NCBI GenBank assembly: GCA_022478985.1 | Contig: JAKSZP010009602.1 | Location: 19,963 to 83,962, forward strand | From: Massospora cicadina | Lineage: Eukaryota > Entomophthoromycota > Entomophthoromycetes > Entomophthorales > Entomophthoraceae | DNA: 64,000 bases | Reading direction: 5' to 3' | Shown: piece by piece, positions 55,640-64,000 of the stretch | Layout: each line of letters opens with the position of its first letter | Position numbering within the stretch: position 1 is the stretch's first letter | Position numbers and translations under genes: made by a program | The notes under the pieces: model-generated | The model's database searches: none | What the model saw: only the letters and a program-made list of their open reading frames with translations | Told to the model about the DNA's origin: nothing

Positions 55640-55861
55640 GATCTTATATATATATAAAAATATGGTTGGTCAAACCAAATTGTAATAGCACCAGACCTGG
55701 CTCTGGCTCAGTTTTTGTACAGTAACTCATTAAATGCATCAACAGGGGTTTCATCCATGTACGCCAATTTGGGATACAATCCCACCTTCACCATTGGACC
55801 CAAAATTTAACAATATTTTAGCAGCAGACAACATTGTTAAGCATATCCAGAAGGTACTCTC
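55640..55861 (+). pseudogene. Integrase of chromovirus G, left piece
   Basis: A plus-strand frame reads APDLALAQFLYSNSLNASTG, SSMYANLGYNPTFTIGPKFN and ILAADNIVKHIQKVL. This is the chromovirus integrase region after the catalytic Glu (LPLAEFAYNNS, the YG-x-x-P pattern). It is cut at 55861 by a solo LTR and Gypsy F and continues at 62522. Its upstream part is missing; chromovirus E lies there. Confidence 0.75.
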
Positions 55862-56580
55862 TGTCAGAAAATTAAAAGTCCAATATAGTGAGAAGAGCGT
55901 TTAAAAGGTAAATAATAAATTTATTGGCTAAAAGACCCTGGTTGATTCCAGGTGGAACCCCTCAAATTAGGTAACACTTCTATTAATACTCGGGCAAATA
56001 GCATGAGTTCAGACAGTAAGATTGCACCAAATTGCTGGCTGAACCAGGGGAGCCATTCTGAGGTCCCTCTTCATCTTACCTCTAATTTAGTACAACCTAT
56101 GCCGCGGAGACTGGCTTTTTATAGGGTTAAGGGGGTACATCAAGGTGAAAATATTTTCCCGCCCAATGATTGAGTAAAATATATTACCTTACCTCATGGA
56201 TTTATCCTATCTGCCATTACCCGCCATTGGCCATTCCATCAAAGCGAGGCAAGTCTCCAGAGTTTCAATAGGTCAAATCCCAATATCCCTTAATTTGGAC
56301 ATTACTAAGCTAATCTGAACTTTGAGCCTTGACATTTTAAATACTAAGCATCAACTTATTAAGAGGGATCCCTTTTTTATCCCTTCAATTAACATAATAA
56401 AAAGCCTTAAAAACCCGCTTTTACAATTATTGCAGTTTATAAAACTTATGTAAGTGGTTTATACAATCCCCTCAAGAATATTATCCTAGAAGTTGAGAAT
56501 AATATTTATCCTGCAATTTTATTGTTGTAATTCAGGGTCAAAATGAACCAGCGAGCTTATCAACCGCCCAAATCCTGACA
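55862..56580 (+). repeat. Solo LTR of the Gypsy B family in chromovirus G
   Basis: 719 bases from TGTCAGAAAA to ATCCTGACA. Flanks are ctctc (55857-55861) and atctc (56581-56585), a five-base duplication with one change. It resembles the LTR of Gypsy B (aaaagaccctgg near the start, ACA end). The integrase frame of G reads up to the left border, which places the insertion inside that gene. Confidence 0.75.
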
Positions 56581-56587
56581 ATCTCTA

Positions 56588-57090
56588 TGTTATAAAATTG
56601 GCAATATTCAAGAGGTATGCTGACGGATTTTGCACAGGGTTCAACCCACTGAGCAATTAGGACCAACAATATGATGATCGTTGTCCTCAAAACAACAGAA
56701 TAAATGTCTCAAAATAAATATGGAGCACTTGCTCCCACAACTTCCTTTGTTTAATATTCTTAATACAGCCGCTTCCTGCTGTTTCTGCTTTTTCTCTTGA
56801 ACTATTCACAACAACCCTCTTTTGATCATCTTGTCTCGCCTATATTGTAGTGACTTAAGATGCTACCGCTTATATGGCTTTGGAATTTAATTCGCCATAT
56901 CTCATTGGCTCCATCAATTCTTCATTTGTTAATTTCACCATTGCCTAATTTGAGGCAATTTCTCAATAACCTAATGTCACCTTACATCAAGGTAATCAAA
57001 TAATCAATACTAATAGTAAACTTGACGGATCCAATCCATTCCACCATCACAACTGAGGGCTTATCATCCAGTCATATCAGAATTGCAACA
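56588..57090 (-). repeat. 3' LTR of Gypsy F
   Basis: 503 bases; plus strand from TGTTATAAAATTGG to GAATTGCAACA. Very similar to 62014-62516 and recognisably related to the LTR of Gypsy C. Confidence 0.92.
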
Positions 57091-58400
57091 TTACCCCCAT
57101 TTGACTGGACAATAAGGCTCCTATTGCCTATAAGAATGGAGGAACTTTGCATGCACTTGGTTGATGATCCAACCGCTAGCAGGGTCCTTGATAGTATATG
57201 TGTCCACACCTGTCTTTTTAATAACTTTAAATGGCCCAATCCAGATACTGGCCAACTTGTGTTTCTGGCCAAACTCATGTTGGTCATGGAAGAGAACCAT
57301 AGCACCTTCCTTGAACTGCGCCAACCCACTACGATGTACCTGATCAGCAACCTAATTCCTGATCTTCTTGGCTAAGCTGAAGGAATATGCTTTAGTCTGC
57401 AATTTGATCAGAATGTTTGTAAGGTTAGATAATAGCGGTGGGGTTCCATTCCGCTGGTGTCTTCCACACACAAGTAAAGTAACGCCGGAAGAGCTGGGTG
57501 TCAGCCATATAGTAGTTGGAAGAAACTCTTCCCCGTGGTGGAATAGTAACTGATGTTATAGGCAAACATGGCAGTGGAAAGAAGGGAAGTCCAATCATAT
57601 GGTCAACCCATTACTAATTTTTGTAGAATATTCACCAGAGCCCCATTCACTCGTTTGACCATTCCATTAGATTTGGGGTGGTATGGGGTCATTAGAACCC
57701 CACAGATACCCATAAGATCGTTCAGCTTGGGGAGGATGTGCGAGGTGAAGTTAGTTCCATTGTCAGTGAGAATAAACTGTTGACATTCATGTAACTGAAT
57801 AAGACACTCTATCACGAACTTGGCCACTGTAACTACCCCCAAATCTTGTATTGCCCTTGCTTTGACCCACCAGGTCAAGTGGTTGATAGCCACAAGAATG
57901 TACTTACACCAGTTAGCTCCTGTTGGCAAGGGACCAACGACATCCAGAGAGACAGTATTCTAAGCAAAGTGTGGTTTCACTACCTGATACAAAGTCTTAT
58001 GGCGATATGGCTTCTCCACTTGGCACTGATGGCAACAGGAAATGGTTTCAAGCACATCAAAGTTCATACTTTCCCAATAGTACTGAGGGCGCAACAACTC
58101 CATTGTCTTATGCACCCCACCATGTCTGACTGCCTTGTGGGCGCTCATAATAATTTCTGGCTGGGCTGAGGGTCGCAGAAAATTTACCATAGATTCGCTG
58201 ATCCGCTTGTACAGTTCCCCATTCCGTTGGAAGGTATTTACTCTCATTTAACAATTTTATCACTTGAGACAGTTCGTCATTGTACTTTCCGCAGATCATT
58301 TTGTCAAACATTATATTGCTTACATCCACTGTAACTGCAATTGTTGGCAATATTGATAAACAATCGGCATTCTGGTGTTTTGCTCTGGGTCAATGAAAAA
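57091..58400 (-). pseudogene. Integrase of Gypsy F
   Basis: From 58350 down: NTFQRNGELYKRISESM, AHKAVRHGGVHKTMEL and SCCHQCQVEKPYRHKTLYQV (zinc-binding His and Cys). VSLDVVGP gives the first Asp; upstream of it a TGG has become TAG. In 57929-57603, QQFILTDNGTNFTSHILPKL holds the second Asp, but NGMVKRVNGALVNIL shows the catalytic Glu changed to Lys, a G-to-A change. The C-terminal frame 57324-57121 is open: VLFHDQHEFGQKHKLASIWI, GPFKVIKKTGVDTYTIKD and NQVHAKFLHSYRQ. Confidence 0.85.
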
Positions 58401-58439
58401 TTCGAAATTGTATGCCTGCAATTTAAGAGCCCATTGGGC

Positions 58440-58790
58440 CAGGCGCCCTTCCAATTCTTTCAGATTTTATAACCAGCGTAGTGAGGCATGATATGTTACA
58501 ACTTTGAATTTTACCCCATGCAAATACACCCAGAATTGCTTATAGGCATAGATCACCGCTAAGCACTCCTGCTCTGTCATGGTATAATTGCGCTCATGGC
58601 TGTTCATGCTATGACTGCAATATGCTATGGGGTGCTCCTCCCCTTCCTCATCTTTTTGGGATAAAACTGCCCCCACGGCGGAAAGGGATGCATCCATCTG
58701 AATGATGAACTCTTTTTCAAAATTAGGATAGTGTAACACTGGCGCGCTGATCAGTGCCATTTGAAGCGTATCAAAAGCGCGTTGCTGCCA
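58440..58790 (-). pseudogene. RNase H of Gypsy F
   Basis: Open from 58760 to 58467: FIIQMDASLSAVGAVLSQKD (first Asp), YTMTEQECLAVIYAYKQFWV (Glu), then VVTYHASLRWL, where the third acid, Asp in Gypsy D (TDHSSL), is Tyr. The change disables the domain. The last part of the domain lies towards 58380. Confidence 0.8.
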
Positions 58791-59640
58791 TTCTGTCTAT
58801 TCAAAAATGATGTCTTTCCTTAATAACTTGAATAGTGGGCCCCCAATACAGCTGAAGTTAGGTATGAAGCGCCGAGAAATATCTGACCATTCCCAAAAAG
58901 ACCTGTATATACCGCTTGCTGTTGGGTGGAGTCATTTTTCAAATAGCTTCCACTTTGGCTGGTTGAAGTCTCAGCCCTGTGGCATCAACCAAAACCCCAG
59001 GTACTCCAGCTGGTCTCTAAAGAAGTGGCATTTCCGGGGTTTGATCTTGATGTTGGCCTCAGAAAGCCAGCATAATACAGCTTCTAGATGATTGAGGTGT
59101 TCAGAGAAGGTTTGGGAGAAAACATTAATGTCATCAAGGTATACAAGGATGCACGACAGTTTTAGGTCCCCAAGAAAAGAGTCCATTGCCCGTTAAAATG
59201 TAGCCAGGGCATTACAAAGCCCTTGTGGCTTCCAGGTTGGTTGGAAAAGACCTTTAGATGAGATTACCGCGCACTTCTCCTTCTCTGCCGGTGGCAACTC
59301 AATTTGCCAATAGTCTGAGATCAGGTCCATAGCTGAGAAGAAACAAGCTCCCCCTAGCTGATCTAAAGCGTCATAAATCCATGGTAAAGGATATGAGTCT
59401 TTTTTAGTGATGCTGTTGAGCTTTCAGTAGTCTATTATTACAAGGTTGGTGCCATCCTTCTTTTTTACAATAAGAACAGGAGAAGCCCAAGGACTCTTCA
59501 ATGGTTCAAGCATCTCTCTTGCGCTAATAGCTTGTCAATTTCCTCAGTTACTACTTCTTCCACCACCCTTGATCAGTGGATCGGCCTTGAACTGATGGGA
59601 GGATGATCTCCAGTGTCCAGCTTATGAACCACCCCCGCGT
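58791..59640 (-). pseudogene. Reverse transcriptase of Gypsy F
   Basis: On the minus strand: SPVLIVKKKDGTNLVIIDY, a stop, KLNSITKKDSYPLPW, FFSAMDLISDYWQIELPPAE, GLFQPTWKPQGLCNALATF and, in 59186-58971, LSCILVYLDDINVFSQTFSE with an intact YLDD. NIKIKPRKCHFFRDQLEYLG begins the thumb. All catalytic Asp are present, but two or more stops interrupt the frame. Confidence 0.82.
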
Positions 59641-60600
59641 GCATCCTAAATCATGGTCATCGACAGAAAAAATCTCTTTATATTTTTGAATAAAGCAATA
59701 GCCCTATCCTTCTGTGGTTCCGACAGCCCCATTAATTCATCACGTGATACAACTACCATTACACTGAGCTGTGGTTTGAAAGGCAGACTAAATTCCTCCA
59801 GTGACACAAAGTCATGAACTGAAAGAACCTCCTCAACAGGGATTAAGTGTAAATATGCCACTATTTAGTGGCGGCGGATTTTCAGTGGTACCATTTGTAG
59901 ATTTGCAAGAAAAACTTTGATCTCCCCCTAACCTGGTAAAATAATGCCTGGGGCCACGTGGGGCTCAAACTGTGATTGCTGATATGGCCCAATAACCTCC
60001 ACATAGAGTCCGTCTGGAATTTCAATCACCAAGTCAGTGTTCACTATAACTTGATGCCCAGATGGAATAGATATAGGTATGGCAGCTCTGAGTGGCAGCC
60101 CTTGATATTCATATATCTGTTGAGGAAGGGCCTGGGTTTTTCCCTTTAACTGGTGGTAGCGCACTGGAACTACTCCATCACTATAAGATAGATTAATATT
60201 CCCAATATGCACTGGGTCATTTGGTTTTCGCTAGAGGTAAAGTGGATTGGGATTTGCTGACCCAATATTTCAAAAGTCTCATTCGTCATATTGATAACAG
60301 CCTCATAGTGTCGCAAGAAGGCAGTTCCAATTAACAGATCATAATTGCTATTTGGTAACACTATAGCTGGAGCTACCACGACAATAGAACCAAACCTCAG
60401 TGGAAGGGCACTGTATGCACCCTCAGAGACCATATTTTCCACTCCAGCAGTGCCATATACCATCTGGTGTTCCACATCCGGTTTTAATGCCAACCTGGCC
60501 AACAATTTGGTGGTTACTATGTTGACAGGGGCGCCAGTATCTACGATGGCATGGACTTGGGTCTTAGCTACAACCAGGTCGCAGTAATTACATTCAGAGT
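59641..60600 (-). pseudogene. Protease and linker of Gypsy F
   Basis: VHAIVDTGAPVNIVTTKLLA carries the DTG active site at about 60540. The frame continues to 60170 with VAPAIVLPNSNYDLLIGTAF. The linker KGKTQALPQQIYEYQGLPLR (60212-59928) and HLIPVEEVLSVHDFVSLEEF (59861-59646) follow, as in Gypsy C. One shift separates protease and linker. Confidence 0.82.
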
Positions 60601-61065
60601 AAGATGAATCTCAACTGTTTATAACATGGACATCTAAAGAATCCCTGTTTCCAAGGAAACATGCAATCCTATCACCAATTCTGGAGCGTTGTTTTATAAT
60701 AGTTTTGACTGGAAGAGCGATGCTTACTTCTTGTAAGAAAGGTGCATTTGAGGAGGGGTCTAACTTTTCAGGGGTTATTTGGTCAAACATTTGACAAGCG
60801 TAAGGCTTGACCTGCATCTGAGACCCCTTTTCCACCATAGCCGCTTACTGTACTTGTGTCAAAACATTCACCCCTCCAACCGGCTGCTGATATAAAACTG
60901 ACTCATTGTGCAAGGAAACTTCCGCTGAATATTCTAATTTGGGTTCAGGTGAGATGTTTGGGTTTGGTATAGTGGAGATAGAGAGTCCCTTCTCTACTCC
61001 GCTCTGACTTTTCCCTTGCTGTACTGTTCTAGCTGTACACAAGAGACCAGTTGATTAGGGCACCA

Positions 61066-61976
61066 TCATGCCAGATGCCCCTGACAACTGCATTTGAAAC
61101 AGCTGACCCCATAGGGCCCACATCCTTGATTAGTGTGATACAAACCACAGCAAGAGTTGGGCTGAAAATGATCATCATAAACAGGTCTAGGGCGATAGCT
61201 GGCCTGAGGATGATAAGCAGGAATGGGGTGGACGTTTAGCTGATGATGATAACTTGGTGAAATCTGAACTGGACTGACAAAGTTCCCCAAATATGATGGT
61301 TCAGCAGTTATAGCAGAAGGATTCCGCTCAGCATTAGGTGGAGGGAAGTTGTCTGATATATGGTGCAAGAACTGAACAAGTTTAAGCAAAGGTACATCTT
61401 CATCCAACAGTGGGGCCATTATATTATGTAACGCATGGTATGGCTTCCTAGCAGAAATCATCACAATACACACATCAGCTTTGGATAAAACTATGGCCCC
61501 AATTGGCACATGAGATTCCGCCATAAATCTCTCAGCAAATGCGGTGAGAGTTTCATTCCACTGAAACTTGATGGTCAAAAAGTTGACCTTCCGCTGGGAC
61601 ATCTTTGCAGTTCCGCCGAACAATGCAGCACTGTGTCTTTGACTTCTTGGTATATAAGGGAACTACCTGAAAGGTAACAGATGACTTGATCAGCACTTCC
61701 AACATCCAAGGAAGAAATTAACAGTTTTGCTCTTCATCAATCTGAGACTCCTTCAGTTGCAATCTCAAATCGCTTAAAGTACCCATGAAAATTTCCTTTA
61801 CAATCAAATAAAGGCAGCTTAGTGCAGTAAACCTCTTGGAGCAGCTCATCTTGTTTTTTAAGCACAGCATCCAACGCCAGTTTTAGCTCTACATAGGCAA
61901 ATGGCCCAAAGTGTTGGGTAGAATATTTATCAAAACAACATTGATGCAACATAGCTGGAAACTGAGTTTTTATCAT
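61066..61976 (-). pseudogene. Gag of Gypsy F
   Basis: It starts with the ATG at 61976, only 20 bases after the primer site: MIKTQFPAMLHQCCFDKYST, then ELKLALDAVLKKQDELLQEV and FHGYFKRFEIATEGVSD with a stop. A gap of worn sequence follows, then the open frame 61623-61066: KVNFLTIKFQWNETLTAFAE, RKPYHALHNIMAPLLDED and a Pro/Tyr/His-rich part (QISPSYHHQLNVHPIPAYHP). The zinc knuckle CFKCSCQGHLA is cut by a TGA where Gypsy C has an Arg codon. Confidence 0.85.
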
Positions 61977-61996
61977 TTATAATGATTGATGGGCCC

Positions 61997-62012
61997 CCTG
62001 TAGTGAGCACCA
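61997..62012 (-). other. Primer-binding site of Gypsy F
   Basis: The minus strand reads TGGTGCTCACTACAGG one base after the LTR. The 16 bases are the same as in miniature element M (2367-2382). Confidence 0.8.
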
Positions 62013-62013
62013 C

Positions 62014-62516
62014 TGTTATAAAATTGGCGATTTTCAAGAGATATGCAGACAGATTTTGCACAGGGTTCAACCCACTGAGCAATTAGGACCAATGATATGA
62101 TGATCGTTGTCCTTGAAACAACAGAATAAATGTCTCAAAATAAATATGGAGCACTTGCTCCCACAACTTCCTTTGTTTAATATTCTTAATACAGCCGCTT
62201 CCTGCTGTTTCCGCCTTTTCTCTTAATTTATTCATAACAACCCTCTTTTGATCATCTTGTCTCGCCTATATTGTAGTGACTTCAGATGCTACCGCTTATA
62301 TGGCTTTGTAATTTAATTCGCCATATCTCATTGGCTCCATCAATTTTTTATTCATTAATTTCACCATCGCCTAATTCAAGGTAATTTCTCAATAACCTAA
62401 TATCGCCTTATGTTGAGGCGCTCAAATAATAGATACTAATAGTAAACTTGATGGATCCAATCCATTCCGCCATCACAACTGAGGGCTTATCATCCAGTCA
62501 TATCAGAATAGCGACA
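62014..62516 (-). repeat. 5' LTR of Gypsy F
   Basis: 503 bases; plus strand from TGTTATAAAATTGG to GAATAGCGACA, followed by the ctcta duplication. Partner of 56588-57090. Confidence 0.92.
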
Positions 62517-62521
62517 CTCTA

Positions 62522-63130
62522 AGTCCAGCAACTGTTGACTAGGTCAGTTAACAATGCCAAGCAGTTTGCTGATAAAATAATGCCGCCTAGACCTAGAAAC
62601 CAGGTAGCGGATCTGTTTATGGTTGATACAAAGAATTTGTACCTCAAAGTACCATGCTGTAAGTTGTCTTTCAAGTTACCAGGTCCTTTTCCTATCTCCC
62701 AGGCGTTGGATAACAATCTTTCCACGTGGAATTGCTTACAATGGAAGTTCCATAATTCCCATTCACGCCTCCTCCTTATCCCTATTCAAAGGATAGAAGC
62801 CTGTGAAGATAATGCATTATGGTGGATGATGAGTTAGAATTTGAAGTAGGGAGGATCTTGAACTCGCAAAGTTCAAGCACAGTTTTCATACTTGGTATCA
62901 TTGAATGTGTTCCCATCTTATGAAGATAGTTAGGTTTCTTCCAAGGGTCTTACAAACTGTCAAGAGTTGATTTTAGAGTTTCTAAAGGCCAAAACTAAGG
63001 AACAATCACCTTCCCTACCCAATAATGCCATTTCTCAGCCATTAAACTCTCCAACCCATATAAGAATTACGCTTTGGCCAATGCTCCTTAAGGAGGAGTA
63101 GAGCCTATTCTTTAGGGAAAGGCACTATAA
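62522..63130 (+). pseudogene. Integrase end and chromodomain of chromovirus G, right piece
   Basis: The frame resumes after Gypsy F: QQLLTRSVNNAKQFADKIMP, then VADLFMVDTKNLYLKVPCCK, LSFKLPGPFPISQAL and IPIQRIEACEDNALWW. These are the chromovirus patterns GDLVWLD..N, KLDHKRLGPF and FHVSLL. The chromodomain begins ELEFEVGRILNSRK and is then lost to frameshifts. The fit with the left piece (HIQKVLS) needs only a one-base shift. Confidence 0.75.
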
Positions 63131-63370
63131 GGTCTGCGGCATCTGCTATAAAGTTGGACAGGTTCATGTACCCTTTCAGGACTAAAAAGGGCTCAAACCC
63201 CAAGGCCCTATCTCTTACCTTGATGGTCAAGGCGTTTCCTGACCGCAACATAGCCCTAATCTTTACCATTTAAATGATCAGGGCCAAAGGAGATGGTCAA
63301 AATTATAAAGGATTTCAAATTGGCATACTAGAAAATCAGTTGCCTTGAAATGCAATTTACAAAATATGTC

Positions 63371-63570
63371 AATGAGGAGGAAAATCCTCATAAATGGAGC
63401 TCTGGCCAGCCAGATGTTGCCAAATTCAATATCACTAAATATGGTGATGAGGATGGAAATCCTTATAAATGGAGCTCTGGACAACCAGATGCCACCATTT
63501 TGGATGAGGCTGGATGTGTCTCTTGAAAATGGCAATCTGGCAGATAAGATGCCGCCAAAACCTTTTTAAA
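63371..63570 (+). repeat. 75-base tandem repeat near chromovirus G
   Basis: Two copies at 63371 and 63446 of a unit aatgaggaggaaaatcctca plus taaatggagctctgg, and a shorter third at 63503 (57 bases on). The period of 75 is 25 codons. One frame gives NEEENPHKWSSGQPDV and DEDGNPYKWSSGQPDA, so it may come from a protein with repeats; another open frame (63345-63569) gives KILINGALASQM. Confidence 0.6.
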
Positions 63571-64000
63571 TCATCTATATTTTATAGGTAAGGATGTTGA
63601 AAAAGGTTCAGGCTTTGAGAACAATTTAAAGCAAAATAATATATGCAGAAAAGTTTTTACAACTATAAAGGTACCTGTCAGGGTAAATCCTGACATTAGT
63701 GGAATTCTAGAGATTACAGATATCATCCATCTGATCAAGAGGTATATGCTGAAGTCAGATTTATTAATTGCATATTAAATGAATAATTATAGTGAAAATG
63801 TTCAATTGATTGCTTAAATATCCTATTTGCAATAACATTGAGTCAGTTAATCGCACCAAAATGAGTGTACAATGAGACTGAGACGAGTCCCACTGCCTTT
63901 CAAGATATGCAAGTTGCAAACCCATAAGCTCCAAGGAAGAATAAAGCACTGTTTCAAAATCAATTAATCTTGGGTAAGTCCAGGAAGTTGGATGGGATAT
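63571..64000. other. Right end of window, nothing recognised
   Basis: About 430 bases with no convincing coding, RNA gene or repeat. A stretch near 63685 (gtaaatcctgacattagtgg) resembles LTR ends only vaguely. Confidence 0.5.

Larger units (their letters stand above)
56588..62516 (-). mobile_element. Ty3/Gypsy element F, complete but decayed
   Basis: 5929 bases with perfect ctcta duplications (56583-56587, 62517-62521) and two LTRs of exactly 503 bases. On the minus strand it has a primer site, gag with zinc knuckle, protease, linker, reverse transcriptase with YLDD, RNase H and integrase, and a purine tract (aatgggggtaa) before the 3' LTR. It is the most compact copy of the C/F family and has no foreign insertion. 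It lies in the integrase of chromovirus G, seven bases from a solo LTR. Confidence 0.93.

Overview
The window looks like transposon-filled nuclear DNA of a eukaryote, most plausibly a repeat-rich fungus. Signs are Ty3/Gypsy elements with and without chromodomains, an APE-type LINE, tRNA-headed SINEs, Helitrons and a eukaryotic tRNA-Ala without intron. I cannot name the lineage. I see no intact host protein gene; the only apparently functional host gene is tRNA-Ala(CGC) at 20569-20641 on the minus strand. Almost every long reading frame is a fragment of a decayed retroelement, with many stops of the CGA-to-TGA or TGG-to-TGA/TAG kind.

Left zone (1-18.9 kb): nested LTR elements, mostly on the plus strand. 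Gypsy A enters from the left and is split in its integrase by a miniature LTR element (M, 1141-3447). Gypsy B (6804-10244 and 17909-18873) is split by Gypsy C (10245-17903, duplicated target ccttc). C in turn carries a Helitron inside its 5' LTR and a solo LTR inside its gag start.

Middle zone (18.9-39.3 kb): two further short Helitrons flank the tRNA. Then comes a group of elements that share one 3' tail: two nearly full-length LINEs (21371-26645, 33064-38343), two ORF1-only half-LINEs facing each other (27030-28957 minus, 30081-32007 plus) and two SINEs (29680-29980 minus, 39014-39316 plus). Five of these six have clear target-site duplications of 11-20 bp; the sixth, half-LINE Y, has an imperfect one. 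The reading is one LINE machinery with short elements that copied its 3' recognition end.

Right zone (39.3-64 kb): a minus-strand Gypsy integrase (H), then chromovirus E (40235-55577, minus) split by Gypsy D (41439-50176, plus, target taagc). D contains a solo LTR of family M and an unexplained 0.94-kb intruder in its reverse transcriptase. Beyond E, the integrase of chromovirus G (plus) is interrupted by a solo LTR (55862-56580) and, seven bases further, by Gypsy F (56588-62516, minus, target ctcta). C and F belong to one family.

Coordinates of LTRs and duplications were read base by base. Domain borders inside broken frames are approximate, and all similarity statements are by eye.
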